Of a stretch of DNA of 64,000 nucleotides, positions 52,694 through 61,838 are shown piece after piece; position 1 is the stretch's first letter; every line of letters begins with the position of its first letter. A program made the position numbers and the translations under genes. The stretch comes from RYN-230 sp036509255 (GTDB lineage: Bacteria > Actinomycetota > Actinomycetes > Streptosporangiales > Streptosporangiaceae). The stretch is from the NCBI GenBank assembly GCA_036509255.1, contig DATCFY010000011.1, positions 1 through 64,000 on the forward strand, read 5' to 3'. The notes under the pieces are model-generated. The model was not told the origin of the DNA. It ran no database searches and saw nothing but the letters and a program-made list of their open reading frames with translations.

Positions 52694-53263
52694 TCAGCCT
52701 TCCGGGCCGCCGGCGATCTCGTCCTCGTCCTCGTCGGTCAGGTGGACGGCCGCCTCCTCGGCGCCCGCTGCGCCCCCGTCGATGCCCACGTCCTGGGCGA
52801 CCAGGTCCGGATCCAGACGGGGGTGCGATCCCTCGTCCTCGGCGACCAGGCGGCCGGACCGCGGCTGGACCTCGTCGTACGACTCCGGGCCTTCCCGGGG
52901 CAGATCGCTCTCGGCGGCCGGGTCAGGGTCGGCGTACGGGTCAGGCTCCGGCTCTTCCTCAGCGAGGAGCTGATCGAGCGATTCACCCTGACGCTCCTCG
53001 GCCAGCGTGTCGCCGAACCGCTCACCGGCCGACCACTTGTCGGCGGGCACGATGCCGGAATCCAGCGGGTCCTGGTACGGATCCTCGCTGTCCTCCAGAG
53101 TGTCGGAGGAGTCCAGGACGCCGTCGTCCTCGGAGTCGGTGTCCTCGAGGCCATCCGTACCGGGGCTGTCGCCGCGCTCGTAATCGCCGGTGCCGCCACC
53201 GTAGGTGTATGCGGAGCTGCCGTCGCCCGGATCGGCGGAGGGCTCATAAGTCTCTTCGGCCAT
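52694..53263 (-). CDS. DUF5709 domain-containing acidic protein
   Basis: A 189-residue, highly acidic, probably disordered protein rich in Asp, Glu, Pro and Gly. Segments LDSGIVPADKWSAGERFGDTLAEERQGESLDQLLAEEEP and RSGRLVAEDEG are typical of DUF5709, an actinobacterial family of unknown function. The ATG at 53263 is preceded at 6 nt by TAGCCT on the minus strand, so a leaderless transcript is likely. No membrane segment. Confidence 0.8.
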   Translation of the reverse strand: MAEETYEPSADPGDGSSAYTYGGGTGDYERGDSPGTDGLEDTDSEDDGVLDSSDTLEDSEDPYQDPLDSGIVPADKWSAGERFGDTLAEERQGESLDQLLAEEEPEPDPYADPDPAAESDLPREGPESYDEVQPRSGRLVAEDEGSHPRLDPDLVAQDVGIDGGAAGAEEAAVHLTDEDEDEIAGGPEG

Positions 53264-53320
53264 GTGCCCAGGCTATCGACAACGATCACGGCCTCCGACC
53301 GCGGAGCGGCCAGCTCCAGG

Positions 53321-53962
53321 TCAGCCCCCGTGTGCCGCTTTATACTCCGCCCACCGGTCCAGCATCGCGGGCAGCTCCTTGCTGACGAAGTCGAAGTACA
53401 TGGCCGACTCGGCGAGCCGCGCCCCGGCCGGCGTCGCCGCGCCAAGCAGCTCGGCCCCGTCGCGCATCGTGTCTGCCCAGCGCATCATGATCCGGTCGCG
53501 CACCCGCAGGACCTCGTGCCAGACGTTGTCCGGCATCCGGTACACGTGGCGCCGGGAACGAGGCTCCGTCTCCCGGCTGACTAGGCCAACCTGGACGAGG
53601 TAACGCACCCCGCCCGAGACCGCCGCCGGGCTGACCTGGAGCAGCCCGGCGAACTCGTCCGCGGTCAGGCGGCCTGTGTCGGCGGTCAGCAGGGCGACGA
53701 AGATCCTGGCCGGCATCCGCGGCATCCCTGAATCGGCGAGGAGCGAGGCGAAGCGCTGAATGAACTGGCGCACAGCCGCCCCATCCCGGGCTTCCCTGGC
53801 CTCGCCGGGCTCCGGGGCTTCGTCCGGGCGCTGGCCCGTTGGCGCCTGGCTCCCTCGCGCTCCGGGCGGCTCCTGGACCTCGCTCCCTCGCGTCGCGTGC
53901 GGCATGTGGACCTCGTCCCCTCGCGTCGCGTGCGGCTCCCGGACCCTCCGCGCCTCCGGCAC
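53321..53962 (-). CDS. MarR/GbsR-type transcriptional regulator
   Basis: About 213 residues by the longest frame. The winged helix-turn-helix runs from VRQFIQRFASLLADSGMPRMPARIFVALL through LTADEFAGLLQVSPAAVSGGVRYLVQVGLVSRE, with a C-terminal dimerisation region. The first 65 residues hold degenerate repeats (PHATRGDEVHM, PHATRGSEVQE) that match DNA repeats and are unlike the family; the true start may be further inside. It is divergent from the ABC exporter operon across a 90-bp AT-rich gap, which strongly suggests it controls that transporter. Confidence 0.82.
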   Translation of the reverse strand: MPEARRVREPHATRGDEVHMPHATRGSEVQEPPGARGSQAPTGQRPDEAPEPGEAREARDGAAVRQFIQRFASLLADSGMPRMPARIFVALLTADTGRLTADEFAGLLQVSPAAVSGGVRYLVQVGLVSRETEPRSRRHVYRMPDNVWHEVLRVRDRIMMRWADTMRDGAELLGAATPAGARLAESAMYFDFVSKELPAMLDRWAEYKAAHGG

Positions 53963-54016
53963 TAGCTCTCACCCCTCTCACGGCGTCGCTGCCGCTAGTT
54001 TACTAGATACATAACT

Positions 54017-54046
54017 TTCATGATTTTGTGAATTCGGTGTTAAGCT
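54017..54046 (+). promoter_or_regulatory. Promoter/operator region of the ABC exporter
   Basis: TTCATG (54017-54022), 18-bp spacer and TAAGCT (54041-54046) end 6 nt before the ATG at 54053. The segment is markedly AT-rich for this genome and includes a TTCA-N8-TGAA inverted repeat, a plausible site for the divergent MarR-type regulator. Confidence 0.4.
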
Positions 54047-54052
54047 GGACGT

Positions 54053-54940
54053 ATGACGGCGGTAATCGAGGTGGATGGCCTGACGAAGTCGTTTGGCCGG
54101 ACGCACGCGCTGGACGGGCTCGATCTCAGGGTGGCCGCTGGTGAGGTGCACGGCTTCCTGGGTCCTAACGGGTCAGGCAAGACCACCACCATCCGGGTTC
54201 TGCTGGGCCTGATCAGGGCCAGCGGGGGAAGCGTCCGGCTGCTCGGCGGCGATCCCTGGCGGGAGGCGACCACGCTGCACCGGCGGCTCGCGTACGTGCC
54301 AGGCGACGTCACCTTGTGGCCGAACCTGTCCGGCGGGGAGGTCATCGACCTGCTCGCCCGGCTCCGCGGTGGTCTCGATGAGCAGCGCAAGGCGGCCCTG
54401 CTGGAGAAGTTCGAGCTCGACCCGGCCACGAAGAGCCGGTCCTACTCCAAGGGCAACCGGCAGAAGGTCGCGCTGGTCGCTGCGCTCTCGTCCGGCGCGG
54501 AGCTGCTGATCCTGGACGAGCCGACCTCGGGACTGGACCCGCTGATGGAAGCCGCGTTCCGGGAGTGCGTGGACGAGGAACGGCGGGCCGGACGGACCGT
54601 GCTGCTGTCCAGCCACATCCTGTCTGAGGTGGAGGCGCTCTGCGACCGGGTGACGATCATCCGCGCCGGCCGCACGGTGGACTCCGGCGCCCTGGCTGAT
54701 CTGAGGCACCTGTCCCGCACCTCGGTCCGCGCGGAGCTGGACCAGCCGCCGGACGGGCTGGATGGCCTGCCCGGGGTGCACGACCTGCATATCGACGGCC
54801 ACCGGCTGGGCTGCCAGGTGGACGACAGCGCGCTCCCTGAGCTGCTCAGGAGGCTGGCCGCCGCCGGTGTGCGCCGCCTGGTCAGCCACCCGCCCACGCT
54901 CGAGGAACTGTTCCTGCGGCACTACACGGACCCGTCATGA
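54053..54940 (+). CDS. ABC transporter ATP-binding protein
   Basis: A 295-residue ATPase of the drug-resistance type. Walker A GPNGSGKTTT at about 38-47, signature YSKGNRQKVALVAAL near 136, Walker B LLILDEPTSGLDPLMEA near 150 and the H-loop in VLLSSHILSEVE. The signature has YSKGN instead of LSGGQ, as in many antibiotic exporters. The C-terminal 80 residues are the regulatory extension. It overlaps the permease gene by ATGA. Energises the adjacent membrane protein. Confidence 0.92.
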   Translation: MTAVIEVDGLTKSFGRTHALDGLDLRVAAGEVHGFLGPNGSGKTTTIRVLLGLIRASGGSVRLLGGDPWREATTLHRRLAYVPGDVTLWPNLSGGEVIDLLARLRGGLDEQRKAALLEKFELDPATKSRSYSKGNRQKVALVAALSSGAELLILDEPTSGLDPLMEAAFRECVDEERRAGRTVLLSSHILSEVEALCDRVTIIRAGRTVDSGALADLRHLSRTSVRAELDQPPDGLDGLPGVHDLHIDGHRLGCQVDDSALPELLRRLAAAGVRRLVSHPPTLEELFLRHYTDPS

Positions 54941-56589
54941 CTGCGGTGGCAGCCCGCGCCCAGCGGTCCGGCAGCCGCCCGGCCGGCCGGGGCCCGGCCG
55001 GGCTGGCCGGGACCGCCGCGCTGATCTCGCTCGGGCTGCGCCGCGACCGCATCGTCCTGCCGGTCTGGCTGTACGTGTTCGCCGGCAGCATCGGCAGCAC
55101 CGGGTACAGCTTCCGCCACCTCTACACCAGCCTCGCTGAGCGTGTGTCGCTCACCGCCAGCGTCCAGCACGATCCGTCGGTACTCGCCTTGACCGGCCCG
55201 GTGTTCGGGAGCAGCGCGGGATCGCTGGTCGCCTGGAAGGTCCTGGTGTTCGCGGCCGCCGGCGCCGGGCTGATGGGGATCTTCACGGTCGTCCGGCACA
55301 CCCGGGACGACGAGGAGCAGGGGCGCCTGGAACTGGTGGGCGCCGCGGTGGTCGGCCGCCAGGCGCCGCTGGCCGCCGCCCTGGCCATCGCGTTCGGCAG
55401 CGGGCTGGCGCTCATCCCGCTCATCGCCGCCATCCTGGCCGTGCTCGGCTACCCGCTGACCGGCTCCCTCGCCCTGGGGGCTGCCGTGGGACTGTCCGGC
55501 TGCGTGTTCGCGGCCGTGGCCGCGATCTGCGCCCAGCTGACCGTCAGCGCCCGGACGGCCCGCGGGCTCGCTGTCGCCGTGCTGGGAGTGGCGTTCCTGC
55601 TCCGCGCGGTGGGCGACTCGGCTTCCGGCATGTCCTGGCTGAGCTGGGCCTCCCCGCTGGGCTGGGCCGAGCAGATGCGGGTGTACGCGACCCCGCGCTG
55701 GAGTGTGGTCGCCGCGTACCTGGTGGCGGCCGCCGTCTTCGCGGGGGGCGCGGCCGGGCTGGCCACTCATCGTGACCTGGGCGCCGGGCTGCTGGCCGCC
55801 CGGCCAGGCCGGCCCGCCGCACCCGGCTGGCTGCGCAGCCCGCTCGCGCTGGCCTGGCGACTGCAGCGCGAGACCCTGTACGGCTGGGCGGCCGGCTTCG
55901 CGCTGGCCGGGGCGGTGTTCGGGTCGGCGGCCCGCGGGATAGGCCCGATGCTGAACACCAGCGCCCAGGCCCGGCAGATCTTCATCCGGCTGGGCGGGCA
56001 CAGCGGGCTCGTCGCCGCCTACCTGGCCGCGGTGATCGCGATGATGGGCCTGGCCGCGGCGGCATACGCGATCGCGGCCATCCTCCGGTTGCACGGTGAG
56101 GAAAGCCAGGGGCGGGCCGAGCCGGTGCTGGCTGCCTCGGTTGGGCGGGTCCGCTGGGCGGGCAGTCAGCTGCTCGTCGCCGCCCTGGGGAGCGCGGGGC
56201 TGCTGGTGGTGGGGGGCCTGGCCATGGCGCTGGGTGAGGGGCTGACCTCGGGTGGCCTGGCCGCGCAGCTGCCGCGGCTGATCGGAGCGGGGCTCGCGCA
56301 GATCCCGGCAGCCTGGGTGATGGCGGGCCTGGCGGTGGCCCTCTACGGCCTGGCGCCGCGAATCGCGGTGACCGGGGCGTGGACCGCGCTCGGCGTGGCC
56401 ACCCTGATCACGCTGCTCGGGCCGGCGACCCGGTTGGCCCAGGCTGTGCTGGACGTGTCGCCGTTCAGCCACCTCCCCAAGCTGCCCGGGGCGCCCGTCA
56501 CCGTGGCGCCGCTGGCCTGGCTGGTGGGGGCGGCGGTGGTGCTGGCTGCTGCGGGACTTGCGGGGTTCCGCCGACGCGACCTTATGTAA
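54937..56589 (+). CDS. ABC transporter permease, multidrug/polyketide-antibiotic export type
   Basis: A 550-residue membrane protein with about twelve hydrophobic helices in two similar halves. ARTAALISLGLRRDRIVLPVWLYVF at the N-terminus, TRDDEEQGRLELVGAAVVGRQAPL in the first half and HGEESQGRAEPVLAASVGRVRWAGSQLL in the second half repeat the cytoplasmic EExGRxE motif typical of large ABC-2-like exporters of antibiotics. Partner of the preceding ATPase gene. Likely confers resistance to or exports a hydrophobic compound; substrate unknown. Confidence 0.88.
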   Translation: MTAVAARAQRSGSRPAGRGPAGLAGTAALISLGLRRDRIVLPVWLYVFAGSIGSTGYSFRHLYTSLAERVSLTASVQHDPSVLALTGPVFGSSAGSLVAWKVLVFAAAGAGLMGIFTVVRHTRDDEEQGRLELVGAAVVGRQAPLAAALAIAFGSGLALIPLIAAILAVLGYPLTGSLALGAAVGLSGCVFAAVAAICAQLTVSARTARGLAVAVLGVAFLLRAVGDSASGMSWLSWASPLGWAEQMRVYATPRWSVVAAYLVAAAVFAGGAAGLATHRDLGAGLLAARPGRPAAPGWLRSPLALAWRLQRETLYGWAAGFALAGAVFGSAARGIGPMLNTSAQARQIFIRLGGHSGLVAAYLAAVIAMMGLAAAAYAIAAILRLHGEESQGRAEPVLAASVGRVRWAGSQLLVAALGSAGLLVVGGLAMALGEGLTSGGLAAQLPRLIGAGLAQIPAAWVMAGLAVALYGLAPRIAVTGAWTALGVATLITLLGPATRLAQAVLDVSPFSHLPKLPGAPVTVAPLAWLVGAAVVLAAAGLAGFRRRDLM

Positions 56590-56739
56590 GCGAACTGGCG
56601 TCGCGGACGGCGTGGCTGAAAGTTTCGGTCACACCTGACTACACCAAACCTACATTCATCGAGGGTGGTGACCGCGGGCTTGCGGGCACGGGCCCGCAGG
56701 ACTTGCCAGAGTGAGGACCGGGGCGAGTGGGGCGAGTGT

Positions 56740-56844
56740 GACCGGGGAGCCGGAGCGGTGACCGCCTGGCGGTGCGGCTGGGGGGACCACGGGACCGGGG
56801 AGCGGAGCGTTGACCGCCTGGCAGTGCGGCTGGGGCGACCACGG
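56740..56844. repeat. Tandem pair of ~53-bp repeats downstream of the ABC exporter
   Basis: 56740-56792 and 56793-56844 are near-identical units beginning GACCGGGGAGC and containing TGACCGCCTGGC and GTGCGGCTGGGG, with a few substitutions. A partial third unit follows. They are noncoding as far as I can see. Confidence 0.8.
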
Positions 56845-56908
56845 GACCGGGGTGGCGCGGCTGGGGTGGCTGGCTATGGCGCGACGGGGGTGGCGGAGAC
56901 AAGAATGA

Positions 56909-56937
56909 GGCCCCTCCAAGTATGAGTTGGAGGGGCC
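56909..56937. terminator. Hairpin A (GTATGAG loop)
   Basis: GGCCCCTCCAA (56909-56919) pairs with TTGGAGGGGCC (56927-56937) around the loop GTATGAG. It lies about 320 bp after the ABC permease gene. A second hairpin with the same loop lies 502 bp downstream. Confidence 0.65.
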
Positions 56938-57861
56938 CCATCTGGCTGCGTCGTACCGGGACGCCGGTCACCCGGCTTCCTGGCGCTTTGCCGCCGACCG
57001 CCTGGCATGGGAAGCAGCAACTGAAATCCCGGTTGCCCGGCCTTCCCGTCGCCCGGGTTTCCCCGGCGTCCCAGGAGTTTCCTCCCGGAAGGACTTCCGC
57101 CTTAGCGGTGACAAATTTGTACTCTGGCCGGGGGAACTGGCGCAAGGGTTTCCGGCCTGGCAATTTCAAGATTTTTCCCGCTATCCGCGAAATCCACAAG
57201 TAAGCACGTGTTATCCCCCGGGAAAGGCGGCTGTCCACCGCGCTATCCACAGCGTGGTCCACAGGCTGGTGCACAGCCTGGCTCACCGCCCGGTTTACGG
57301 GGATAGGGCACCGGGCGAGGGTGACCCGGCGTGCGCTGGAGGGAGCGTCCCGCGGTCCGGTCCCGGGCCAGGCGGTGGGGCATATAGACGGTAATGCCCG
57401 GACGCAGCGGGGCCCCTCCACGTATGAGGTGGAGGGGCCCCGCCGCGGCCATCCAGCAGGGCCACCGATTACTCGGCTACCGGGGTGCTGTCCGGCCGCT
57501 CCACCGGGGGCGGGAAAATCAGCCTAGAAGGCCAGTTTCCCGGCTCTTCGCGTACCTGCCCAGACGTTCCGGTTGCCCGGACCGCCGGAGTAGGGGGTGT
57601 TAGCTGATCTCCATATTTGGTGGTGCGGAATTTCTACCGCTTGACCCAGAGCGGCGCAAGGACTTTGTGCCAGGAATTTACGCATTTTATGGTTATGGAC
57701 AGCTTTTCCACACCCGTGGCCGGGTTATCCCCTGTGCCGGGCGGCTGTCCACCGCGCTGTCCACAGCCTGGTCCACAACCATCAGGCAGACACCGCTGCC
57801 TGACCCCGCCGGCCGCCGGACAGGGCCCGGCGGCGGCGCTGGCCGCGAGCTGGGGCGACGG
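56938..57861. repeat. Noncoding region with two diverged ~0.5-kb modules and DnaA-box-like sites
   Basis: No protein gene is supported over about 1.27 kb (56590-57861). Two modules, each headed by a GTATGAG-loop hairpin, end in similar sequence: 57228-57263 and 57742-57777 agree at 34 of 36 positions (offset 514 bp). Each end contains boxes close to the DnaA consensus: 57190 (AAATCCACA), 57243 (CTATCCACA), 57255 (TGGTCCACA), 57704 (TTTTCCACA), 57757 (CTGTCCACA) and 57769 (TGGTCCACA). Patches such as GGCGCAAGG and GTTATCCCC also correspond between modules. Confidence 0.6.
57408..57442. terminator. Hairpin B (GTATGAG loop)
   Basis: Fourteen bases (57408-57421, starting CGGGGCCCC) pair perfectly with 57429-57442 around the loop GTATGAG. 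It is a longer version of hairpin A; compensating changes in the stem (AA/TT versus AC/GT) indicate the structure is maintained. Confidence 0.7.
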
Positions 57862-59574
57862 TCAGTCGGCGGGGTGGGGGAGGGGCTGAGGCGAGGATCC
57901 CTGGCCGTCCGCTTGGTCTCGGCCGACCGGGGCGGGGGAGTCAGCCCGGTCGGCTCCGTTGCGGTCCTTGGGGTGGCCTTCGGGGGTGCGCCGGCGGCGC
58001 AGCAGGCTGCCCAGCAAGGCGAGCCCAAGTGCGCCCGCGGGCGGCAGGGTGACCAGGGCGGGCAGCTGGTAGCGCCAGGAGAACTCGAACAGGTCGGAGG
58101 CGAGCAGGACCGCCACGGCCGAGCCGAAGATCAGCAGGCAGGCCAGCGCGAGGTGGCGCTGGTGGGCGGAGAGGAAACCGCGCCCCCGGGCCGAGGCCAG
58201 GCCGTCGGCCAGGGCCAGGATCGCGCCGGCTAGGCCCGCCAGCGTGGCGAGGGCCAGCAGCGGTCCCGGCGTGTAGCCGCCGTGCAGCTGGTAGCCGCGC
58301 AGGAACGCGGCCAGCGGACGGTCCACCGTGGCCCGTCCGCCCATGGCGGCCGGCAGCGGCCGGACCTGAACCGGGCCGCCGCTGGCGGCGAAGTGCAGGC
58401 CCAGCATGATGGTGTGGTCGCGGCTGAGGAAGATGCTCGTGCCGTAGGTCGGGTAGCTGGTCTGGAACTGCCAGCGGGAGATGGGCGTGTCCCCGGTGCT
58501 GGTCACCCGGTGCAGCTCGAACAGCCGGGCCGCGTCGCCGAGGACGCCCGCGATCACCCGCAGCGGCTGGTGGGTGATGACCCGGTGCTCGAAGTTCCCG
58601 ATGACCTCGCCGTGGGTGTGGCCTGGCGGGGCCACATAGGTGTGGTCGGGAGAGGCGGGGTTGTGCACCAGCCCGTCCGGGCCGAGCCGGATCGCCAGCG
58701 CTCGTGGCGGGCAGACCGCCCGCTCGTAGGGGGGCAGGTTCAGTGTCGCGCAGTCCGCGCTCTCCGCCAGCCGCCCGTAGATAGTGCTCCCGGCGGCGGG
58801 AGCGAGCGAGAACTGGTGGGCGACCACGTCCTCCCGGATCGAGAACCCGGCGATGGGGACGACGAACGCCACGCAGAGCACCACCGCGCCGACCAGCTTG
58901 CGCCGCCAGCCCGGCACCACGATCAGCAGGTAGACCAGCGCGGGGACGATCAGGATCTGGCCGACCTGGGCGACGGGCGCGCTCGCGCCGAGGGCCAGCC
59001 CGCCCGCCGCAATCAGCCGGGGGCCCGGCCTCGGCCGCCAGAGCAGCAGCGCCAGGCCGGCGACGATCAGGGCCTCGAACCAGACGTCCGGCATGATCGT
59101 CTGCTCGATCTGCACCTGGTAGGCGTCGAGCAGGATGGGGGCAGCCGCCAGCGCGGCCAGCCAGCGCGGTGTGCCGCGGCGCAGCAGGAGCAGGTACAGG
59201 ATCACGGCCATGGCCAGACCGGCGAGGTGCTGGACCACCGTGACCGTGTTGAGGTCGCCCCCGGCCAGCAGCACCTTGAGGATCACGTTGTAACCGAGCG
59301 GATCGTTGCCGGGCCAGGCCCCGAACAGGTACTTCAGGCTGTCGATGTAGAGCAGGGCGGGCTGGTAGGCGGCCAGCGACAGGGCGCGCAGGACCAGCCC
59401 AGCCAGCAGGAGCACCGTGATCAGCCAGTGCCGTCTCGCGGTGGCGGCCGCGCGGCCCGGGCCGCCCCAGGCACCGGCCGCCTGCCCGGCCGCGTCCGCA
59501 GTGGCGCCGTCAGCGGGTCCGTCGCCCCCGGCCGGGCCGGAGCCCGCGGTGGTTCGCAGTCGCATGACGGTCAT
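57862..59574 (-). CDS. Polytopic membrane protein, possible glycosyltransferase of the GT-C/PMT type
   Basis: A 570-residue protein with about ten to twelve hydrophobic helices, a Gly/Ala-rich N-terminus and a hydrophilic Pro/Asp-rich C-terminal tail. After the first helix the loop LYIDSLKYLFGAWPGNDPLGYN and the later LLDAYQVQIEQTIMPDVWFEAL resemble the acidic first loops of lipid-linked-sugar glycosyltransferases. A large loop (about 250-430) is presumably outside. I cannot assign a family with certainty. The start at 59574 is the longest frame; ATG 59565 is also possible. Confidence 0.55.
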   Translation of the reverse strand: MTVMRLRTTAGSGPAGGDGPADGATADAAGQAAGAWGGPGRAAATARRHWLITVLLLAGLVLRALSLAAYQPALLYIDSLKYLFGAWPGNDPLGYNVILKVLLAGGDLNTVTVVQHLAGLAMAVILYLLLLRRGTPRWLAALAAAPILLDAYQVQIEQTIMPDVWFEALIVAGLALLLWRPRPGPRLIAAGGLALGASAPVAQVGQILIVPALVYLLIVVPGWRRKLVGAVVLCVAFVVPIAGFSIREDVVAHQFSLAPAAGSTIYGRLAESADCATLNLPPYERAVCPPRALAIRLGPDGLVHNPASPDHTYVAPPGHTHGEVIGNFEHRVITHQPLRVIAGVLGDAARLFELHRVTSTGDTPISRWQFQTSYPTYGTSIFLSRDHTIMLGLHFAASGGPVQVRPLPAAMGGRATVDRPLAAFLRGYQLHGGYTPGPLLALATLAGLAGAILALADGLASARGRGFLSAHQRHLALACLLIFGSAVAVLLASDLFEFSWRYQLPALVTLPPAGALGLALLGSLLRRRRTPEGHPKDRNGADRADSPAPVGRDQADGQGSSPQPLPHPAD

Positions 59575-59690
59575 CCCGGTAGGTGGGCGGCGCTGACATC
59601 GGGCCGCCGGACGGCGCAGACGCCGAGCCGGTGGGTGGCGCTGACGTAGAAGGCTATCCGAGGTCCCTGAGCTCCGTGCCCAGTCTGTGG

Positions 59691-60269
59691 TCAGGGGTGA
59701 ATTTTCTTGCCTTCGCTAAGCATTGTCACGAACGTCGCGATACGTAGCGCCCGGGTCTCCGGCCGCTTGGCGTCCGCGATGCGGTAGAGGATCGCGTACC
59801 GGTTCGCCCGGTCCAGGGAGGCGAAGAACGCGCGGGCCGTGTCGTCGACCTCCAGGGCGCGGGCCAGGTCCTCCGGGACCGCCGCGGTGGACGGCGGCTC
59901 GTAGGCCGCGGCCCAGCGGCCGTCCGCCTGGGCCCGCTCGACTTCGCGCAGGCCCGTCGGCCTCATCTGGCCGGCCTCGATCAGCTCGGTGGCCTGCTCA
60001 CGGTTGATCCGGGACCACTTGCTGGCCGCCTTGCGCGGCGTGAAGCGCTGCAGCCAGTAGTCGTCGTCCAGGCGACCCTTCTGGCCGTCGATCCAGCCGT
60101 GGCAGAGCGCCACCCGGAGCGCGTCAGGGTAGGAGACCCCGGGGGCCCCCGAGCCCTTGCGGGGGATCTTCAGCCACAGGCCGGCCGAGTCCGCGTGATG
60201 GCTGGTGAGCCAGCCGTCCCACTCGGCGGGTGACCCGGGACACAGCACCGGAAGCCCATCGTCAGGCAT
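59691..60269 (-). CDS. YdeI/OmpD-associated family protein
   Basis: A 192-residue soluble protein. AEWDGWLTSHHADSAGLWLKIPRKGSG, YPDALRVALCHGWIDGQKGRLDDDYWLQRFTPRKAASKWSRIN and AIADAKRPETRALRI-type end match the YdeI family, found widely and linked in some bacteria to peptide or bacteriocin protection; molecular function is unknown. ATG 60269 gives the normal family length; the frame is open further upstream into the divergent MFS region but without similarity. Confidence 0.85.
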   Translation of the reverse strand: MPDDGLPVLCPGSPAEWDGWLTSHHADSAGLWLKIPRKGSGAPGVSYPDALRVALCHGWIDGQKGRLDDDYWLQRFTPRKAASKWSRINREQATELIEAGQMRPTGLREVERAQADGRWAAAYEPPSTAAVPEDLARALEVDDTARAFFASLDRANRYAILYRIADAKRPETRALRIATFVTMLSEGKKIHP

Positions 60270-60351
60270 AGGGACAGTGAACCACGCGTTCGGATTCGTG
60301 AGCGTCAGTTGTATTTTCGCAAGTAACGAACTACTGCCCCCTGAGGGAGTC

Positions 60352-61794
60352 GTGACAGAGCCAAGCCTCCGCCGCCGGCTACTGATCCTCGCCATCTGCT
60401 GCATGAGCCTGGTCATCGTGGGCCTGGACAACACGATCGTGAACGTCGCGCTGCCGTCCATCCAGCGGGAGCTGCACGCCTCGGTGTCCGGGCTGCAGTG
60501 GGTGGTGGACGCCTACACGCTGGTGCTGGCCAGCCTCCTGCTGCTGTCCGGCTCCACCGCGGACCGGTTCGGGCGGCGCAGCACGTTCCAAGCCGGGCTG
60601 GCCACGTTCACGGTCGGATCGCTGCTGTGCAGCCTCGCGCCCAGCCTGGGCTGGCTGGTGGCCTTCCGGATGCTGCAGGCGGTGGGCGGCTCGATGCTCA
60701 ACCCGGTGGCGATGTCCATCATCGTGAACACCTTCACCGACCGGGCCGAGCGGGCCCGGGCCATCGGTGTCTGGGGCGCGGCGGTCGGGGTCAGCCTGGC
60801 CCTGGGCCCGGTGGTCGGCGGCCTGCTGATCGCGTCGGTGGGCTGGCGGGGGATCTTCTGGGTGAACATCCCGATCGGGGTGGCGGCCATCGTGCTTACG
60901 GCGCTGTTCGTGCCCGAGTCCAAGGCGCCGCATCCGCGGCGGCTGGACCCGGTCGGCCAGGTGCTGGTGATCGTGACGCTGGCCTCGCTGGTCTTCGGGA
61001 TCATTGAGGGGCCGGCGCACGGCTGGGGTTCCCCGGAGATCATCGGCTGCTTCTGCGTGTTCGCGGCGGCCCTCGCCGCATTGCTCGTGTACGAGCCACG
61101 GCGCCGCGAACCCCTGCTGGACTTGAGGTTCTTCCGCAGCGCGCCGTTCTCCGGGGCCACGGTGATCGCGGTCAGCGCGTTCGCTGCGCTGGGCGGGTTC
61201 CTCTTCCTCAACACGCTCTACCTGCAGGACGTGCGTGGCTACTCGGCGCTGCACGCGGGGCTGCTTACCCTGCCGCTGGCTGCGGTGACGGTGATCTTCG
61301 CGCCGCTGTCCGGCTGGATGGTCGGCCGCCGCGGCCCGCGGATCCCGCTGATCGTCGCGGGAATCTGCATGTCCGGGGGCGCCCTGATGCTGACCGGGCT
61401 GACCGCGCAGCAGTCCATCGGCTGGCTGCTCGCCTCCTACCTGATCTTCGGCATCGGCTTCGGCGTGGTGAACGCCCCGATCACCAACACCGCGGTGTCC
61501 GGGATGCCGCGTGCGCAGGCGGGCGTGGCGGCGGCCATCGCCTCGACCAGCCGGCAGGTGGGCCAGTCGCTCGGGGTGGCGGTCGTGGGCTCCGCGGTGA
61601 CCTCGATCATGGTCGGCCCGATGCGCACCGGCTTCACCACCGCGAGTCACGTGGGCTGGTGGATCATCACCGGCTGCGGGCTGGTCGTGCTGATCGTAGG
61701 CCTGGTGAGCAGCGGCCGGTGGGCGCGGCAGACCGCCGCCCGGACCGCGGACCGGCTGATGTCGGAGGAGGAGTCGCCGGTCCCGGTCGGATGA
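60352..61794 (+). CDS. DHA2-type MFS transporter (EmrB/QacA family)
   Basis: A 480-residue drug:proton antiporter-like protein with about fourteen helices. Motif GLDNTIVNVALPSIQREL in helix 1, DRFGRRSTF (motif A) after helix 2, and ALGPVVGGLLIASVGWRGIFWVNIPIG (motif C region) are characteristic. The GTG at 60352 has GAGGGAG 3-9 nt upstream; the longer open frame runs through the divergent YdeI promoter and is rejected. Probably exports a toxic small molecule. Confidence 0.9.
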   Translation: MTEPSLRRRLLILAICCMSLVIVGLDNTIVNVALPSIQRELHASVSGLQWVVDAYTLVLASLLLLSGSTADRFGRRSTFQAGLATFTVGSLLCSLAPSLGWLVAFRMLQAVGGSMLNPVAMSIIVNTFTDRAERARAIGVWGAAVGVSLALGPVVGGLLIASVGWRGIFWVNIPIGVAAIVLTALFVPESKAPHPRRLDPVGQVLVIVTLASLVFGIIEGPAHGWGSPEIIGCFCVFAAALAALLVYEPRRREPLLDLRFFRSAPFSGATVIAVSAFAALGGFLFLNTLYLQDVRGYSALHAGLLTLPLAAVTVIFAPLSGWMVGRRGPRIPLIVAGICMSGGALMLTGLTAQQSIGWLLASYLIFGIGFGVVNAPITNTAVSGMPRAQAGVAAAIASTSRQVGQSLGVAVVGSAVTSIMVGPMRTGFTTASHVGWWIITGCGLVVLIVGLVSSGRWARQTAARTADRLMSEEESPVPVG

Positions 61795-61838
61795 CGGCAC
61801 CCGGCGGGCCTCAGGGGTGACCCGGGGCGGTGCGGGGC

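Noticed and set aside
56639..57421. Open frame of 260 codons on the minus strand in the repeat-rich gap
   Set aside because: It reads through the tandem repeats and both hairpins, lacks a ribosome site and shows Pro/Arg/Ser-rich composition typical of noncoding GC-rich DNA.
57190..57777. Chromosomal replication origin
   Set aside because: DnaA-box-like sites are present but there is no dnaA, dnaN or rpmH nearby, the boxes are imperfect and few, and no AT-rich unwinding element is seen.
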